Shown here in pieces: positions 49,754 to 60,600 of a stretch of 64,000 nucleotides of DNA (within the stretch, counting starts at the first letter, position 1; every line of letters starts with the position of its first letter). This stretch comes from Pyropia yezoensis. Lineage: Eukaryota; Rhodophyta; Bangiophyceae; Bangiales; Bangiaceae. The stretch is from NCBI GenBank assembly GCA_009829735.1, contig CM020618.1, forward strand, positions 20,321,346 to 20,385,345, in the 5' to 3' direction. The notes beneath the pieces were generated by a model, which worked only from the letters and a program-made list of their open reading frames with translations, was not told the DNA's origin and did no database searches. The position numbers were made by a program, and so were the translations under genes.

Positions 49754-51272
49754 GGATATCCCCCCGAATCCCATGCCTCATACCTAAGGGATAATATATG
49801 GGACCTCTCCTTACAGATCCTGCCGAACCAACTCCTGGCAATCAACCAATTCCTTGTATTGCGGGGCATGACGCGGTGTACCTTCCAGACTCAAGATGAG
49901 TCAGCCGCTGTCTCACAATGTCTGCTGGCCGCACGACAGCAGCCATCGACAACCCATCATGGCCTGTCGAAAGGCGCCACCGTCAGCACCGATGACGAGC
50001 CACATCTGCAACAGCTGGCGAGTCCGTTAGAATGTCCTCGCTGCAGCACTGCAGCGATGTGACTGGCTAGCCGGCTGGAAGATGCGATCGACTCGAGCGA
50101 ACCGTGCTTACACGCCTCTCGGACCTTCGGACCGACTGGCGTCCGGGGCCGGCTGGGACGGCGCACTAGGCGCCGCACGCCGGGCCCCTTCGTTTGGGGC
50201 AAACTGGGGCTGCACTCCTTTAGTGCGCACGCCTGCCCATGCTTTGTTCTGAGAGTCATGCCTTGTTTATGGGCCGTTTTGTGCCTACCGGTGGCGCGAC
50301 GGGGAAACGCATGCTGTTGGGCACCTCAGGTGCCCCGACGCGAGTACATAGTGCGTGGGTGTCGGCGCCACCGGGAAAGACCGGACGGGCAACGACAGAC
50401 ACAGACCAAAGACGAACTTAACCCTTCGAACCCCCCTCGATCACCACCGACGTCGCGCCGTCTTCTTCCCCAGACACACCACCGTCACCATCTCTATCCT
50501 CTTCGCCGCACCTTGTCACCCAATTGGCTGGTACGGGTCGCTGACACCATCACGTGTACGTTGAGGGCTGCCAAAGTGTGGGTGGCTCCTCACATGTGGT
50601 AGCTTCAGATCGTTCGACTTTCTACCTGGCGGTGCCTTGCGATTCCCTTTTTTTATTTGGCTCTCCCTGCGATTGTGCACTCGTGTTGCCCCCTGCGTTC
50701 GGCTTGCCACGGGCATTGTCATACGAACGTAGCGGGTTCCACGAATCACACCGAACAAACAATTTCCTGACACAACCCTACCCTGTCGCCCTATTGGCTT
50801 GCACGGGTCGCTGACACCATCACGAGTACGTTGAGGGCTGCCCAAGTGTGGGTGGTTCCTCACAGCTACACCGCCACTTTTGCCACCCACCACCTGAGCG
50901 TTTCCTTGACGTGTTGCGGCAAGCAAACGACCCCCTCGCCAGGGACCTAGGGATGGAGGTGGGGTTATGGTCCAGATCTGAGGTGGGGTTCGACTCACAC
51001 GCTGCACTTGACATGGATTTGAAATGGTGCCACGGAGGACTAATGTGCAGCTCAGGAAGGCCGGGGAATGAGGCTCGTGCTCTAGTAACATGGGCTGACG
51101 TGGGGTTCGACTCCCGTCTCCAGGCGCAAGCACGTGTGCAGTCCAGTTCTTGGCGCCAAAAAAGAGCACAACGAGCGGCGCCCGCCCGTTTCATCGACAG
51201 CGCGTAACACGCGCGCTTTTTCCTGCTCGATTTTTTGACCACGGCCAGCGTACCGCCTGCCGCCACCCGCCG
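49754..51272. other. Spacer between the copia fragment and the MULE-like gene
   Basis: No gene supported. It holds a pair of direct repeats (50511-50594 and 50781-50864). The motif GGGGTTCGACTC occurs twice (near 50984 and 51101) but does not fold as a tRNA T-arm. Confidence 0.5.
50511..50864 (+). repeat. Direct repeat pair, about 84 bp, 270 bp apart
   Basis: 50511-50594 and 50781-50864 share long identical stretches such as ACGGGTCGCTGACACCATCA and GTACGTTGAGGGCTGCC. The repeat could be a terminal repeat of a small element or an old local duplication. No TG-CA ends were seen. Confidence 0.7.
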
Positions 51273-54200
51273 ATGGTCCCCACCCGCGCCGTCCACGCCC
51301 TGGACGCAGGTAGATCATGCTGCACCGCCCCCCATCGTGTCACATCTCGCCACTTTCGCATACTTGCCCCCCCCCCTGACGTTCTGTGCTCTTCTGCAGG
51401 GTGGTCTCATGCATCCCCCCCCCCCCCCCCCCCCCCCCCCCCACCCGATCTTCCTCGCCCTCCCCCTCCGCTCCTGGCCACAACCCGTCCCCCGTACGAC
51501 CTGTCGCCGTCGGCCTCAGCGCCAGCGGCGCGTGGGACCGAGCCCGAGGCCTCCGCCGTGGCCGTGGCGGGGACCCCGCCGTCGCCCCCACGGGCCCTAC
51601 CGGCCCCCGATTCCGGGACTGCTCAACCGTCCCCGCCCGGCGCATCGGCATCGACATCGTCATCCTCTGAGCCTGAGCCAGTGATGATTTTCAAGAAGGA
51701 GGACTCTGGGCTGTACCGGGTATGTCAATGCGGATCGATCCCTTTATTGTTGCACAACAGATGCGTACCAGGGAGGTTGTGATGGTCTCTCGCTGTCATA
51801 GTATGTACGGTCGCAAGGACCGCCTACTGAGGTGCTGACATACGTACGCCCGGGCATGAGACGATTTTTTTCTGCTGTTGTGGAGCTATGCGCGGCTTTT
51901 TGTTTTTCAGATCACACGGAAAAAGACAGTTGAAGAAGTCGTCATTCACGGCGAGGAGCTGGACCCGTCCCTGAAGACGAGCGAGGCCGGGGGCGCGCAT
52001 GTGGTGTCTTTGAACGCACCCGACGCTGCGTCGTTTTTTCGGGACAGCCCATACGCGTGGGGCGACAAGAAGGGGTGCTCGAAAACTACCATCCTCGTCT
52101 CCGGTCGCTGGAGGAGCTATGACGTGAACACCCGCGCCTGTGTGCCCCCAATGGTGTGCTCCCGCATGCCCGCGGACGTGGCCAACAAGTCCCACTCGGA
52201 GGTTGAGTTTGAAACTCCCTCGTGGCTGTCGGCTACGAAGCTCTGTATGGAGGATGAGACGCCTGCTCGCCAGGTGGAGCGGACGACACTGGTAAGTCTG
52301 GAGAGCTTTCGGGTCCTCGTGGGCAAGCGTGGTTTGCACTCCCCCCCCTGCCGGCGCCCCCCCCACCCCACCAGCGCACCCCCGCTCCCCTTTCCCCGCC
52401 CCCCCCTCCTTCCCGGCCCCCCCCCCCCCCCGCTGGTGGTCGGATTGTCCAACAAGTCTGCTCTGTTTGTCTCTGGGCCTCACATTCCTGACCCGACGAG
52501 GTCCTCGCTTTCCTTGTTTGTTGCATGTTGAATGCTGCCACTCATTGCGCGGCAGGCGTTTTGGAAGTTGGTCCAGCAGAGCCTGGAGAGCGGATGCTCC
52601 TTTACCGACGAGGAAGGCACCCAGTGTGGGGGGACCCCCAAGGTTATGCCGGCAAGGAAATCGCGGGGGGCCTTTATCGGATGCTCCGATTGGAAAAGGG
52701 GAGACCCCCCGACGTATCTTGGTGGCCATATGGCTCGATGGGTTCCCGCTGGCGTAGATTTGGACCGGTTGGCTACCTGGCTGGACGAGGGGGTCGAGGG
52801 GCTGGGGGAGGCTGACACGTGCACGTTTACGGCGCCCAGGCGCTGCCGCGAGCTGGTCTGCAAGCGCCACGGGGGCGAGTTTCCATCCCTCGTCCGGTCC
52901 AGTGGCGGCCGCTGTCCGAGTCGAGTCGAGGTCTACACTCCCCGGGAGAAGTCCGGAGGCGGACCGGTTTGTGTGGTGGTCGTAATGCGCGGGACCCACA
53001 GCCATGTGGTGCCGGTGTGCAAGCCGCGCAGCTCGCTGGTCCACTCTGTGGTGCAGGAAAACGCATCCGAGTCGATCCGGACGCTTCAGGTACGCGCGCT
53101 ATTTTCCACTGGCTCGTGTTTTCTGTGTTTTTTAATGCTGCCGTTTGCGGGCTCCAGTGTTGTGCGCGCGCAAAACTCACGTACTAATATTTTTGTCTGT
53201 CGCTCTGCTGAGGCGGTACTATTGTTTTTCTTGTAATTTTTCTCGTCACAGAATGCGATCAGCGATGCCAGTGGTGGCAGCCTGGTGAGGAGCTCTTTCG
53301 TGCGCCAACTGCGCCGGAAAGCCCGGCTGAAGGAGCACCCATACGGCCAGGACATCCTCGGCGTGTCTGACCTGTACCGCCGCGCCGCATCGCAGCACGA
53401 CTACGTGAAGGCCATCATCCAGAAGCCAGACTACACGATTATCATTTTGCAAACGGAGGAGCAGGCGGTCCTGTCCGGGAAGCTGCGGTACATCCAGGCG
53501 AACTCAACGCTTGGAGTCGTGGCCGCTGGCTCTGCCAAAGAGGGGGTGGAGGCTGCAGCCATTCAGTCGGCCGGTAAGCGGGCTTTTGAGTGGGACCTGT
53601 TCAACATCGTGTACGTTATCAGCCTTATTCTCTGGTTGGTGGGGGATCGAGGGAGGGGAGAGTGCTCGTGGAGAGCGCCACGAGCGGAAAGGGAGGCACA
53701 TCAGCCGGTTTTTGCAGCGGTCCGGTCAGGAGCGGGCTCCGCTGAGGGCGTACGGCGCTGTCCCCACGTCCCTTGAAGAAGAGAGGTGCTGGGTGTATAT
53801 TGACATGACAGGCAGGACCACTTTGAGGTCGTGTGTTCATGCGTTTTTTTTTTTTTTCATGGTCGACAGAGCGTTTGTGCTCTCCTTGAACAGGTCCTTC
53901 ACGCTTTTCCGTGCCATGGTCATTGGAAAGAGCACCGACGGGTACGAGGACCTCTTTGCGTACTACTTCCGCGTGGCGGAGGCCAACGGGCTGGTGGGGC
54001 CGCCGGTGCGGCGGGCGCCAGTCAGTGGCGGCAGCGCTCAGCCGCGGTGCGCGTCCTTTGTGTCGGCTACGATGGACTTCGAAACGGGCCAGCACCAGGG
54101 CTTTTTTCGGGGCGTCGCTAGGGTCTTTAAGGGGCAGCCCAGCAACTATCACGGGCGCGTGGTGGGCTGTGGCGTCCACTTGAAGCGCTTTCTGCTGGCG

Positions 54201-54614
54201 CCCTGCGGGAACAACCTCAAGGACCCCTTTTTCTCCCGAATCGTGCATCTGCGCGAGACAGCGACGGACCTGGACATCGCGCAGCTGCGGTGCAACCTTG
54301 CGGAGATGACGTCAGCGTGTGAGGAGGAGGGGGCGACACGGAAGACCAACATCATCCAATGGCTGCTACAAAACAACGCAGCTCTGTTGGCTGCTTTCCC
54401 CTGCAGCGCTGGGGTGCTCGACAAGTTTGAGCTTCTCGCCAGCAGCAGCGACACCAACGCCTGCGAGTCCCTCAACAGACAGACCAAGCAGGTGCTGGTG
54501 CAGAGGGGGGCGTCGACGCTGATGGAGGTCGTTGCGGCGCTGGCGGACTTTGACCGGCGGACGATGGCCAGCCTGGCCACCCCAGGCCGTGAGGTTGCGG
54601 CCGGGGCGTCGTAG
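51273..54614 (+). CDS. MULE-like transposase protein, five exons
   Basis: Exons 51273-51719, 51911-52291, 52556-53089, 53252-53610 and 53894-54614 join in phase to 813 residues. Donors are GTATGT, GTAAGT, GTACGC and GTACGT; all acceptors end CAG. Residues 1-150 are Pro/Ser-rich. Residues 277-380 hold a Cys/His set (GCSFTDEEGTQCGG, then FIGCS and a His) that may bind zinc. From about 455 the protein follows the Mutator-like (MULE) transposase layout: FTLFRAMVIGKSTDGYEDLF, then MDFETG-x-H and GCGVHLKRFL (the D and the C/H region), and near residue 760 TNACESLN with a final ADFDRR. The frame is intact. It may be an active or a co-opted transposase. A further 90-nt in-frame intron (51310-51399, GTAGAT to TGCAG) is possible in exon 1. 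The start is uncertain. Confidence 0.66.
51412..51442 (+). repeat. C homopolymer run
   Basis: About 28 consecutive C bases within the Pro-rich first exon of the MULE-like gene (a poly-Pro stretch). Length may be unreliable, and an error here would alter the exon frame. Confidence 0.75.
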
Positions 54615-54842
54615 ACTGCCCGCATGAAGAACGCGGCGGCCGCCCGCCGACGGCGGTCCAATCAGGTTCCCACCACGGGGCGGCCCCCAAAGGCGCCATG
54701 GCGGCAGCGGGCGTCGGCGAACGCTGGGGGGGCAGCCGCAGCGGCATCCGCGGCGGGCGGCGGGGCCGGAGGTGCGGCGTCGGGCGGCGGGGCCGGAGGG
54801 GCTGCGGCCGAGGGCGCGGCCGGAGGTGCAGAGGCGGGCGGC
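54615..54842. other. Sequence between the MULE-like gene and element 2
   Basis: GC-rich 228 bp. After the TAG stop an ATG frame (54624) opens with a basic MKNAAAARRRRSNQ and Gly/Ala repeats and runs into the LTR. It could be the rest of the interrupted unit or chance. Confidence 0.4.
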
Positions 54843-55205
54843 TGTAGCAATATGGGTGGCCGTATTGTGACCCTAATGTTAGGGGGGCTACTTCTAATCC
54901 TTGGCTTTCAATTTGAGAGTCCGTACTGGTCACGGTATCTACAAGTTACGTATGACCAGAGGGACTTGCATCTTGGGGTGGAGGGTAGTTAGGAGTGTCT
55001 CCGAGGGTTTATAACGAGGGGGCCGGCGGCGAATCCACCGCCGGCCAAGGCAGAACAGCAAACCCCTCCCATTTGGGCTCCCATCTTGGTCCCGTGGCTT
55101 GTGCTCCAAGGACAGCAACCTTGGCCTCCCGGTGACGTTGGTGCCGATCCCCCTTGGTGAGTGTTCCCTGAGAGTGGACGTGTGACGGATTCCTATTGTG
55201 CTACA
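54843..55205 (+). repeat. 5' LTR of element 2
   Basis: 363 bp; the same family as the solo LTR at 38474-38836. Contains a GGCCGGCGG-AATC-CCGCCGGCC palindrome near 55020-55044 and a TATAA (TTTATAACGAGG) near 55008 that may serve transcription. Confidence 0.95.
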
Positions 55206-55206
55206 T

Positions 55207-55225
55207 TGGTGGAGCAGCAGGGGAC
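55207..55225 (+). promoter_or_regulatory. Primer-binding site of element 2
   Basis: TGGTGGAGCAGCAGGGGAC, one base after the LTR and identical to the site of element 1; complementary to a tRNA 3' end with CCA. Confidence 0.75.
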
Positions 55226-55430
55226 GGGTTTCCGTCACCCTTGTGGTGACGCCGTCTTCGGCCCTGGCACACGGATAGGGATCCGGTCCTTTTCTTGTAC
55301 TCGTGGTGTTGCGACCTGTTCGATTGTGTTGAGTTTTTACCTTTGACTGTGATCTACTGTTACTCTCCCCAATCTACCCCCTCGCTCTCTTATTCGTGGT
55401 GATTGTTACGTCGGTTGACTGATTGTGACT

Positions 55431-57572
55431 ATGAATATGTCTACCCAAGAGACGGGGAACGTTCAAGATGACGGATCGGCGTCGACGCCGACTCCGGAGG
55501 TGACTACGGGAACCGGGATCGGGAACCCGATCGACAACATTGAGACGCCAATGCTTTCCGGTGCCGGATCGACGTTTGGCACGGCTCGGACGACAGGAGG
55601 CGGGGGTCCGCCTCAACTGTCATCGACCGACCTCACTCCGCCGCCTCCTTCACCAGGGGATTCCCTGATTGCATCATTGGCCCGCATCGAGGCCCGGTTT
55701 TCCGGGCTCGACGCCCGTCAAGATCGGACGGAGGACGCAATGGCAGTGTTGATGTCAACACGCCACACGACGGGACCCCGACGTGTTCCTCCCACACCGG
55801 TACGGTTCGAACCGGCCGGACTACTTTCGGAGTCCACCAGGGTCAACCCCGGTGTTGCTACTCCTGGACAACCCCCGGACACAATGGGGTATGGATCCGA
55901 CTCGTCGGCCGAGTTGGAACGGAGTCACACGGAGCGATACGCTCGGAGCACCCGAAGCGGACTCCGCGGACACGACCCGGCGGATACTTACGCCGGTGGA
56001 GAGTCGGTTATTGGGGGAGGGGGTACCCTCTCACAGTACCCCCACGACGAAGGAGGCCAGGCAACTCGGGTTCCCGAGGTGCCGACGCCTGAAGTACCAT
56101 CTTCAGTGGTGGAAGCTATGACCGCGCAGGTAACTGCGAGCCAACTGAAGCGGATGGAGTCCGATGAGTTTGCTCATCAACTGGCTAAGCGACTGGATAT
56201 CCAGGACGCTGACACGGAGATCGTCAACGAGGTCTTCCGGCCGGTTCTTACTCCGGAACGTTATCGTTTGGAGGACCGCTCTACCACCGTATCGGAATCG
56301 ATGCGTAATACGTCGCATCGGGCGATCCGCTCTATGCAGACCCTTATGAAGGGAGTCCCTATGTTCGGGGGCCCCAACGAACGCCCGTTGGCAGTCATCG
56401 GCTTCTTGACTAGCTTCAAGGCAGCCGCGGACAAGGCGCTCGTAAACGAGGGGCTGGCCCTGGAGATCCTCCCGTTCTTTGTTGATGAACGGGTGCGAGG
56501 CATTCTTCGCCAGGCATCCCCGATGCCGGGAATGAGGGTCGCGGCCACCCCCATGGATTACCGTGGGATTCTCAAGGAGCTGCTGAGCAGCTACCTCAGT
56601 GAGGACAAGTGCGAGGACCACTACCGGGCCCTGCGCACTGCCACCGCCCAGAGCTGGGAGGATGAGGAGATGTTCGGACGACGGATTCAAGAGCCCGACT
56701 ACGAGCTGGGGAAGCTCCTCGGAGAAGGGGAGCTACGAGCCATCCTGTTCGCAGGAGTACCCAACTACGTGCGGATATCCGCACGGGGCGCCAACACGGC
56801 ACGGACGAACTTCAGTCGACTGATGCATATGTGCAAGTCCCTGGGGGACGCCTACCGGGTGCTTCACCCGGAGTGTGCTCTTGCCTCAAAGCCCAAGGGT
56901 GAGGGGAGCAAGCCCAGTCTTATCCCGGTACCGAGGCAAGAAAAGACGGAACGGAAGGCCGCACCGGTACTGGTGGCTACCGATTACGCCCCCACGGGCG
57001 AGGAGGAACCACTGGTTGACCAGCAGGGCCACCTGCTGTTACCGGCTACGCCGGTAAATGATGAGCAAGGTACGGTAGCGTACATCGCTCCGGCGGGGAC
57101 CCAGTTCCAGGTCAGCGAGGGCACGCGACGTCGCGTCCCGTACGTACGGACTACGGGGTACTCCCCGGTGACGGGTAACTCTCACCAACCCTTGCCAACA
57201 TGGGCGGTGCGCACGGAGGCACCCCCGCAGATTGCGGGCCGACCCAACCGGTTGGGGGAGTCCATGTTCCGGTTGACCCAAGGACCCAAGGCCTACCAGG
57301 GAGCAGCCACTCGGGCGCCTGAGGGAGGCAACCGCAGCTACGAGGCTACCCCGATGCGAACTCAAGGGGGGACCGGCACGTCCGGATGTATGTTGTGTGG
57401 GGATCCCCAACACTGGGTGTCTTCCTGCCCACTCATCCCCGAGGAGTCTCGGCGGGCAGCGGCGCAACGCAAGGCATCCACCGGGGGGTATCCCGCCAGA
57501 GCACCCGGACCCGCACCGGGTAGGCAGCCAGCTCCAGGTGGAGTACTGGCCGTCGAGGAGGCACCTCCTTAG
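55431..57572 (+). CDS. gag: Gag polyprotein of element 2
   Basis: 713 residues, from ATG 55431 (another ATG six bases on). The N-terminal 220 residues are Thr/Pro/Gly-rich. The capsid-like helical part lies at about 290-490 (MFGGPNERPLAVIGFLTSFK and following), the same fold pattern as in gag of element 1. A single CCHC knuckle, CMLCGDPQHWVSSC, is near residue 652, followed by a basic Arg/Pro tail. Pol begins 57 bp after the gag stop in another frame. Confidence 0.87.
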   Translation: MNMSTQETGNVQDDGSASTPTPEVTTGTGIGNPIDNIETPMLSGAGSTFGTARTTGGGGPPQLSSTDLTPPPPSPGDSLIASLARIEARFSGLDARQDRTEDAMAVLMSTRHTTGPRRVPPTPVRFEPAGLLSESTRVNPGVATPGQPPDTMGYGSDSSAELERSHTERYARSTRSGLRGHDPADTYAGGESVIGGGGTLSQYPHDEGGQATRVPEVPTPEVPSSVVEAMTAQVTASQLKRMESDEFAHQLAKRLDIQDADTEIVNEVFRPVLTPERYRLEDRSTTVSESMRNTSHRAIRSMQTLMKGVPMFGGPNERPLAVIGFLTSFKAAADKALVNEGLALEILPFFVDERVRGILRQASPMPGMRVAATPMDYRGILKELLSSYLSEDKCEDHYRALRTATAQSWEDEEMFGRRIQEPDYELGKLLGEGELRAILFAGVPNYVRISARGANTARTNFSRLMHMCKSLGDAYRVLHPECALASKPKGEGSKPSLIPVPRQEKTERKAAPVLVATDYAPTGEEEPLVDQQGHLLLPATPVNDEQGTVAYIAPAGTQFQVSEGTRRRVPYVRTTGYSPVTGNSHQPLPTWAVRTEAPPQIAGRPNRLGESMFRLTQGPKAYQGAATRAPEGGNRSYEATPMRTQGGTGTSGCMLCGDPQHWVSSCPLIPEESRRAAAQRKASTGGYPARAPGPAPGRQPAPGGVLAVEEAPP

Positions 57573-57628
57573 CCGGAGGTCCCGGCGGACAGCACCCTAC
57601 CAAGGGCGGGAAACGAGTAAGAGGAAGG

Positions 57629-60600
57629 ATGACCGGGGGGCGCTGGGGTAACCCAAGCAAGCCACCCCGGAGTACCGCGGGGAAAGCCCCACGGAGAGCG
57701 CGGTTGAGCCGACGCCGCATCAACCCCCGGGTACACCTTCCGGCCCCGACGATACGGCGTCAGGGGATTGATTACCAACCTCCAAGGTTGGGAGGAGAGG
57801 ACGGGAAGCCCCGTCACATGGAACCAGACAAGGGCCCTGTTCAGGATGCCCGAGCTACACCGGATATCGGTGTAGGCCACGTGCTGTTCACCTTGGAGAA
57901 CTTCAAGGTATCAGCCACGCTGGGGGTTGACCCCCAGTCGACACGATCGTACTACCCTGTACTGGATACAGGGGCTGGACCCAACCTTATCCGGAAGGAC
58001 ACCCTCCCGGACAAGTGGCTTCCGCGAGTCAGAGTGACTCGGGGACCCACCATCAAGGACGCGAATGGTCGCCTCATTCGTACGACCGCAGCGATGTCGC
58101 TGCAGGTTACCATCGGGGAACTCACCACGGAAGTCGACTTCCTGGTGTGTGAGACCCTAGCGGTGCCCTGCATATTGGGATGCACCTTCATCAACGTTCA
58201 CGTTGATGCAATCCGGCCGGGCCGGAGGACCGTCGAACTTCAAGAAGCCGACGGGACGAAGCGAGGACATACGGCTATCGTCAGGGACCTGACGCTACAA
58301 GGGAGCCACGTTAACGTGGCTGAGGTGTACGCAAGCGTCGAGCCGAAGACACTTCGGTTGGCCAAGCGAACTCGCTTTGAGCCGTTGTCGGAGACAGTCC
58401 TCCCGGTTAACTGTGACCTCGCAGGCATCTGCAGATTCAAGTCCAACCTGCGGACGTACAAGCGCCATGGGTTGACCATGGCCAACGGTCTCATAGACCT
58501 CCCAGCAGGAGGGTCGTCCCTCCTAGTGATGGCGAACTATCGCCGTAAGGCAGTCACCCTCCCGAAGGGAACTATCCTCGGGATTGCCGAGCTCTACGAA
58601 GGAGATATCCTTACCCCTGACAAGGAAGGTCAAGTGGAACCACTTGAGGTGCTGGCGGTCGCCGAGACCACCGAGCGACAGCAACCCGATGACGGGAAGC
58701 CTAGCCCATCGGCGGCTCCGGCGGACATGCCGCCAAAGGACCAAGAAGCCTTGAAGGCTCTGGCCGAGGCCGACCTCGACCACCTTCCCCCTTCGGTAGC
58801 CGAAGGGGTACGACGGATGCTAAGAAAGCACGACGTCATGTGGACAGGCGGGGCCTTGGGTACCATTGGGGCAACCCAACATCGTATAGACCTGGTACCA
58901 GGCGCACGCCCCGCCCGGTCGCAACCGCACCGAGCGGGACCTATGCAACGAGAGATCGTTGATGGAGAAGTGAAGAGGATGAGTGAAGCGAAGGTGATAC
59001 GACCTTCGATGTCGGAGTGGGGTGCCCCAGTCGTTATCGTACCGAAGAAGGATCAAACCCCTCGGTTTTGCATCGATTATCGACGCCTCAACTTGGTTAC
59101 CAAGAAGGACTCATACCCTTTACCAAGGATGGATGAATGCATCGACTCCCTGGGGGAAGCTACGGTGTTTACCACCATCGACTGCAATGCCGGATACTGG
59201 CAGATCCCGGTGGCGGACGAGGATATCCCCAAGACGGCATTCGTCTGTCACAGTGGAGTGTATGAGTTCCTAAGGATGCCCTTCGGATTGTCCAACGCCC
59301 CCGCTACATTCCAGCGGGATATCGACATTATACTGTCGGGGGTGAAGTGGCGTAACTGCCTAGTGTACCTCGATGACGTCATCGTCTTCTCGCGTTACAT
59401 GGATGACCATGTGCAACACGTTGACGAGGTACTCACCCTCTTGAGGGACGCCGGGGTTACCCTGCGTCTGAAGAAGTGCGCCTTCTTCCAACAGACGGTC
59501 GAGTATCTGGGCCACCAGATAACCCCTGGTAAACTAGGGGTACTCGAAGCCAATACCCGGGCACTCCGGGATGCCCGGTTTCTTAACACCCAGACGCAGC
59601 TCAAGAGCTTCCTGGGAATGTGCAACGTATACCCACGGTTCGTCGAGGAGTTCGCTCGGATTGCTAAACCGTTGACGGTTCTTACGAGCAGTACCTTGCC
59701 CAAGGTACTCCAACCCCCTTCGCCTAGCGAAGAGGAGGCATTCGAGTCGCTGAAGCGAGCCCTACTGTCTCCACCCGTCCTTGCGTTACCGCATAGACGG
59801 GGTACCTTCGTCATCGATGTCGATGCGTGCGATACACAAGTGGGATGCACCCTGTTACAGGGGGAGACGTTGATCGGTTCCGATAACGTTATCCCGGACC
59901 TACGTCCGGTAGGGTACTTCAGCCGGACACTCAACCCGGCTGAGCGTAACTATAGTGCCACCGAGCGTGAGTGCCTCGGGGTTATATGGGCAGTGCAACT
60001 GCTCCGTCCATACCTGGAGGGCTCCAGGTTCATCGTGAGGTCCGACCACGAACCCCTACGATGGCTCCTCAACCTTGGTGACAAGGATTCCGATAGCCAT
60101 GGGAGGCTAGCCCGATGGAGGTTGAAGATGGCCGAGCACGACTACCGCACCGTGTATAAGGCTGGGTCAACCCACCACCTCAGAGACGCGCTGTCTCGAC
60201 TCGACACCCCGAGCGGGGATACCCGCCCGGTGGACGAGGACATCCCGGTGGTACCGGTGTGCATGGTGGGTAATGCTACCCAGGGTATGGTTGACCATAC
60301 CATGGCACACCTTGCGTGCCCATTGACCCTCGCGGACTTCCGCGAGGCACAAGCCAATGACGACGACTGTAGACGTCATCGCGCTAACGTCCTGGCCGGC
60401 ACGGCCGGCATCTTCTCCGAGAATGAAGACGGACTCATATACCGGCGGGCACCCGCCGATGGACGACATCAAGTCGTGGTTCCCGTGTCCTTACGGCAAG
60501 CCGTCATGGAACGAGAACACGAGAACCCCACAGCCGGACACCCGGGGGGTTCACGTATGTTCGCAGCAATGCGAAGGTTCTTCTACTGGCCAGCAATAGC

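Noticed and set aside
50984-51115. Two GGGGTTCGACTC motifs resembling a tRNA T-arm
   Set aside because: The flanks do not form the five-pair T-stem, and no acceptor or anticodon arm is present.
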